From the NCBI GenBank assembly GCA_020284085.1, contig JACEVL010000147.1, positions 1,990,001-2,054,000 of the forward strand: a stretch of DNA of 64,000 bases. The letters are read 5' to 3'. Source of the DNA: Aporrectodea caliginosa (taxonomy: Eukaryota; Annelida; Clitellata; Crassiclitellata; Lumbricidae). Made by a program: the position numbers and the translations under genes. This document shows, one piece after another, positions 36,301 through 42,300 of the stretch (position 1 is its first letter; every line of letters begins with the position of its first letter). The notes under the pieces are model-generated. The model was not told the origin of the DNA. It worked only from the letters and a program-made list of their open reading frames with translations, and searched no databases.

Positions 36301-39300
36301 GGAAGCGACGTTCGACAGATCCATCGGCTCTTCTTCCGACCTCTCAGTGGAAGCGGATGAAGGTTCCTTGAAGGAAGATGCACCTCCGGATGCGGACGAA
36401 CAAGGGCTAGGGTTGCTCGTCTCGGCTGCGGATGCAGCTGCAGCCTTGGCGGCGAGGCGGGAGATGCGGCCTCGCTCCTGGTCGAATTTCTGTCTCACAT
36501 CACTCAGCTTCTCCACGCTGATGTCTTTGTAGGAAAGCCTGAGTAATTAATACAACATTATTAATAATAATAATAAAAATAAAAAATAAAATTTGCGTTT
36601 CTAATTAACGTTGAAGTCCCTGAGGGATCATATTTACATTGGGAAAAAATAACAATAATAATATTTTTATTTTTTTTCTTTATTTTAAGAACCATGATTT
36701 TAAGAACTCTGATTTTAATAATAATAATAAAAATAATAATAGAAATAATAATAAATAATAATAATATTCTTTTATTAATTCAAACTGACAAGTATGCAGT
36801 AAGATTAACAGACGATAAAAAGTTTAACAGAAGTTGAATTTAAACTGTTTGGCAGCCTGCAAGGTTCCCATCTGTCCTACAGTTCATTTTACAGTTGCCC
36901 CAAGGGAGTGGAAGGCTGAGTCAACCCTAGGGGCTAGCGGGTATTGAATCCGCGTCCATCCGATAATGTCTTACCATTCAGAAGACATAACTCGACAAAG
37001 TTGCAGCCATACAAGGCGCAAGCTCATTGTACTTTTTGCTGCCACCTAGGGAATGAAGGCATGAGCTAAACCCTAAATTAGATCAGATTTAAACGAAGTG
37101 TTAAAAGAGAAGAACTCTCACTTGAGAAGATGGGAACCTCTGAATATACCGAGCATTTTCAACGTCGTTGATTGTAAAGCGTAATCACCGAGAACCTAAT
37201 GAAACAAAAATCACCCATTTGATTAGGGCAGTGGTTCTTAACCTTTTCAAGGGAGCCGTCCCCAAGAGAAATCCATGACCACTCACCGAACCCCTCAAGT
37301 TTGAACAATAATTTTTTAACTATTAAATGGGAACAAAAGGAAATAAAGAATTGTGCCAAAATGTGATACAATATTAATACATTCAATATATGACTAACAG
37401 TTAACTAACCGTACCAACACTACCAATTGCATCTTAATGTGTCCTTTGTTGTTGCCTTTGAAACAATGTGAGAAATACCGAAAGCATTTTCACTCACGTC
37501 ACTGACCCTGAATTGTAAAGCGTAATCTCCAAGAACCTAACAAAACAAAAATCAACCATTCGATTAGGGTCATTCCAGCTCAACTCAACTAATTTTGAGG
37601 AAGGTGACCACTCAACCATCTCCGAATTGGCGGAAGTTTTAACCACATGTTGCAAGATATATAGGATGGAAAACTCCAAAATATTTATGCAATATTTAAA
37701 ATACTTTCCAAGATATCGCGGATTCCGTGACCCACCCTACGAAGGCACTTCACGAAGCTTCAAGATGTCCACTTTTTGAAATTTTATATCTCTAGAGCCG
37801 CATTAGTATCTTGGGGTCCAGGAGACTTCCTCTGGACATTTGCCCTGCCAAATCGCCCATGGATTTTCCCCCTGGGTAAGGCCCCCGGATATTTCCCCCA
37901 GACAAACATCAACAAACATTACAATCACCTTTTACTATAATAAGTGACCCAAGGGATCAACACGAGTCACATGTCAGAAATTTTAGAATATGAGTATCTA
38001 ACATATTCTTAAAGATCACATTTTATGCTTTAAAATGACACCAAAAGTTTGGTTCTAGCTTACTTTTTTTGCAAAGTTATGAATGATTATGTGTCCAATT
38101 TTGGGAATTTTTTCTATTGATTTTAATACATAATCACAAAAACTAAAAGTATACCCTGAACAAAATCCTGAAAATACACATTACGACAATGAATTTAATT
38201 AAATGTGAGATATCAGAAATGCAATAAAAAAATTTCTTTTGCCCATTTCCATTAAAATCTGAAAATGAGCAAAAGTGACTTGATCATATTTTCTATTTTC
38301 CTAGCAATGTAAATTGCCGACATCCGACTCATTTTGATTCCCTGGGTAACAATTATGCAATGATCCCTATATACTATGCATCATTCTCCGACAACGAAAT
38401 AATGAAACAGTGGCGGAAATCCGTCAACATTAATAATAATAATAAAAGTAAATATTAATAATAATAATAATAAATAATAAACAACATTAATAATAATAAT
38501 AAAAATAAATAATAAACAAAATTAATAATAATAATAAAAATAAATAATAAACAAAATTAATAATAATAATAAAAATAAATAATAAACAAAATTAATAATA
38601 ATAAAATAAATAATAATAATAATAATAATAAATAATAAACAAAATTACTAATAATAATAAAAATAAATAATAAACAAAATTAATAATAATAATAAAAATA
38701 AATAATTATAAACAGACCTCCTCATTGACGTAGACAATCACGGGTGAATGCTTTTCTGCGCGCTGTTGAGACAGATCGAGATGACCGCCTCTACAAAGAC
38801 ACACAACAATTACAGACTGCGTAACAAACAAAAGGGGATGTGCCAAGCCTGGTGAAGGAGGAGGGCGATGCTAATTACGAAGATGCACAACAGTTGAGGC
38901 AATAAACTGTGAAAACAAGCAAAACATAAGGATTGATGCAGTGAGACATCCACTAACTGTATATAAATTGTCGTAATCATTATTATTATTAATATAATTA
39001 TTTATTATTAGTATTATTATTATTACTAATGGTTTGGGGTTATCCATAAAGAACATTCCCAAATGACCATTTGAGTAATCCATCCTTCTAGTGCAGTGTT
39101 TCTTAACCAGTGTTCGACCGAACCCCTGGGGTTCGGTGAACCAGTGCCAGGGGCTCGGCAGAGGTCCTCTGAAATATAGTCTATACATATTCAGGGTCGT
39201 GAGTGAAAAATCATTTGCTATTTTATTTTTATTTTTCACCTTTTATTTAAGAAATTCTGTTTGATGTTCATGTGTTGAATGTATTAATACTGTATCACAT

Positions 39301-42300
39301 TTTGGTACAATTTTTTTATTTCCTTTTGTTCCCATTAGTTAAAAAATTATTGTTCAAACTTGAGGGGTTCGGTGAGTGGTCATGGATTTCTCTTGGGGTT
39401 CGGCTCCCTTGAAAAGGTTAAGAACCACTGTTCTAGTGCTTCACAGACGTACGAATGAACCCCAACCATTGGTCCTTGTTCACTTCTTCGTTATTGGTCG
39501 GATTAAATAAATAATAATAATCTTTTCTTTATTGAAGCGCCTGACAAACGCACTGCGCTGTACATTTACATGTTATGCAATTTAAATCTTAACTACTAAC
39601 AGAACAGACAGCCTGCAATACACGGCGCTAATAGCAGCCTACAAAGCATATCCGCCCTACGGGACTCGAACTCGGTACCTCTCGCATTCTACGCCAGATG
39701 TTATCCAATGCGCTATCGGGCCCTCTGTTGCCCTGTTGACAACTGTTGCTCCCTACTTGCTGGTCTTCCCCTTGGGGTTCTGCGGCGACTAGATCGAGTT
39801 CTACGCTCGGCTCCTCGGCTGGCTTCCTAAATTCTCTCCTGTCTCTACACATGTGTGTGATGGGTTGCACTGGCTGCCTGTATCTCAGAGGATTTCATAC
39901 CGCATTGCCACTCTGGTTTCTCATTGCATTCTTGGTTGCACTTACATGTGTGATCTTTGCCGCTCAGTGTCCGACGTTGTAGCCCGTCGGGCACGTCACT
40001 CTGTGACGAAGGGTGAGCTCCGAGTTCGCTTGGCTATTAGACACCGCCGTGCTTTTTCGGTTGTGGGCCCTTCCATCTGGATTGACCTTCCGCTTAAGGT
40101 CCGCTCTTTAGGCTACTTGTGATCCATCCGACAGGGTTCTACAAGCCCCTAAAGTCTTTTTTCTTTAGTCGTGGCTGGGCCGGGAGCGCTCCCGAGTAGC
40201 TTCTTGAAGGGGCACTAAATAAATTGTATCGTATCTGAGAATTTATAAAGCGCCTCGTACAGTACTAGCTATTCGGAGGCGCTCTCAGCGTGACAGCTCG
40301 AGGAAATAAGAAAGTCTTCAAGCAACGAAGGGATGAGGGTGGGACCCCGACTAAAATCTAACAACGGATTGAGGAGGGGAGGTCATTCCACATAGAAGGG
40401 CCCACGATGGCGAAGGCACGGTGTTGGGCCGTGGCAGTCCTTGCCCGAGGAACTAGGAGATGGAGCCGATCCGCAGACCGGAGAGGGCGGGAAGAACAGA
40501 ATGAATGAATGAATTAAGCATTTCCTTCTTTTCCAAACCTTCCGTCGTCCTTCTCGAAGCTTTCGACAACTTCCCAAAGCAAAGTCGCCGGATCAAACTC
40601 GCGCTGAAGCCTCCCGTTTGCCACTTCGAGCCCGATCCGAACTTTGGCGTCTGCTTTGGTGGCCTCGGCTTTGATGAGATCCAGCTTTGCCATATTCGTC
40701 AGACCGAGCTGGTAGACTGGTAACGCCAGGTCCAGTTGCCTCCGATTGTGCCTGATTAACATAAATTTGCATAATTAATTAAATATTCTGGAAAAGATTT
40801 GCATAATCATTTGTATATTTGTATTGGCATGATCATTTGTACATTTTTGCCATATATTTGCATAATCATTTGCATAAGTAACCATATATTAGCATAATCA
40901 TTTTCATATTAAACTATATGTTAGCACGATCATCTGCATATTTTGCCATACATTTGCATAATCATTTTCATAAGTAACCACATATTTGCATAATCATTTA
41001 CATAAGTGACCATACATTTTCAAAGTCATTTGCATATTATTGGCATGATCACCTGTATATTTTGCCATATATTTGCATAAATCATTTGCATAAGTAACCA
41101 TACATTTGCATGACCAAATTAGCACATCTTATTATACATCTGCAGAAAATGTATCAGATTTCGACCTGCCTTCTTCAATCGATTACGATTTTTGACTGGT
41201 GTCTTGGATATTGTAATGGTGCTAGAGAAACCCATTAGATTAGATTAGAAAATTTGCACAATTCAACATAAAGTCACTCGACATCATAACCTGCGACCCC
41301 GTCCTCACGATTTCACCCTGCCGGCTAAGGATGATAAAAATTTCATACCTAGGGTACTTTATGGCAACTTACACTGACCAATTTAGCAATTATATGCCTT
41401 TATCTTCTAAGCTTACCATAGCCTCCTCGCCATTTGACTATATTTTGTTTCCATCTCTAAACTGATGTTCTTTGTACCTTGTTGCGTTTGTGTCAACGAG
41501 TTTGTGTAATAAACGAATAGTAGTAGCATAAATTTGCATATTTTACCATATATTTTCATAATGATCTGTGTTGTCTATTTGTCATCCTAAGGCAGCCATG
41601 GGTATGAACTATGAAGTGCTGGTGACTTCAATTTTCTTAGCCTCAGCATATGAGGGTGGGTGGCCAGTCCTTTCCCTCGCCGTCTCATCTTCCCACCGAC
41701 AGTTAACGGTCAGTGTACTCGTTATAGCTGAGTTGGCTTTGGGTCGCAGGTTGAGCAGAAATCTCTAATCAAATTTCAGCCATGGCAGAGATTTGAACTC
41801 CAACCTCTCGGTTGACAGCCCAGCACGCTAACCACTACACTATCTAACACCTCGCTCTGCAAATGCGCCAAAATTGTGGATGTTGTAAAGCCATTTGTTG
41901 ATGCCTAGTGCAACCAATTCTTGCACCAATCAAGACTATCAGTTAGACTAAATTTGAAATCATTAGTAACTGTTGTTAACATATTTTGGCTCACTTCAAT
42001 ATGTAGCCTTCTGGGGAACCAAGTCGTTGCTTCAGGCAGCATTCTTCTCGAACCTAAAGAAAGCAAAATTTAAATCGTAATTTCCGACGCTAAATTACAT
42101 GTTTACCGGTCACTGACCTCAATACTGATGCAACTTCGCAGTAAAGGACCTCGGTAAAAGTGCATGTTAGCGTATTTTATTGAGAGAGGAGTTAGGCGTG
42201 CATTCTAGCGTATTTAATTCCTTCAATTATTTTCATGATAACTTAAATGAATCCAGTTTCTATTTAAGCAAGATTCTTTTCATCAATCCCAAGCACTTCT

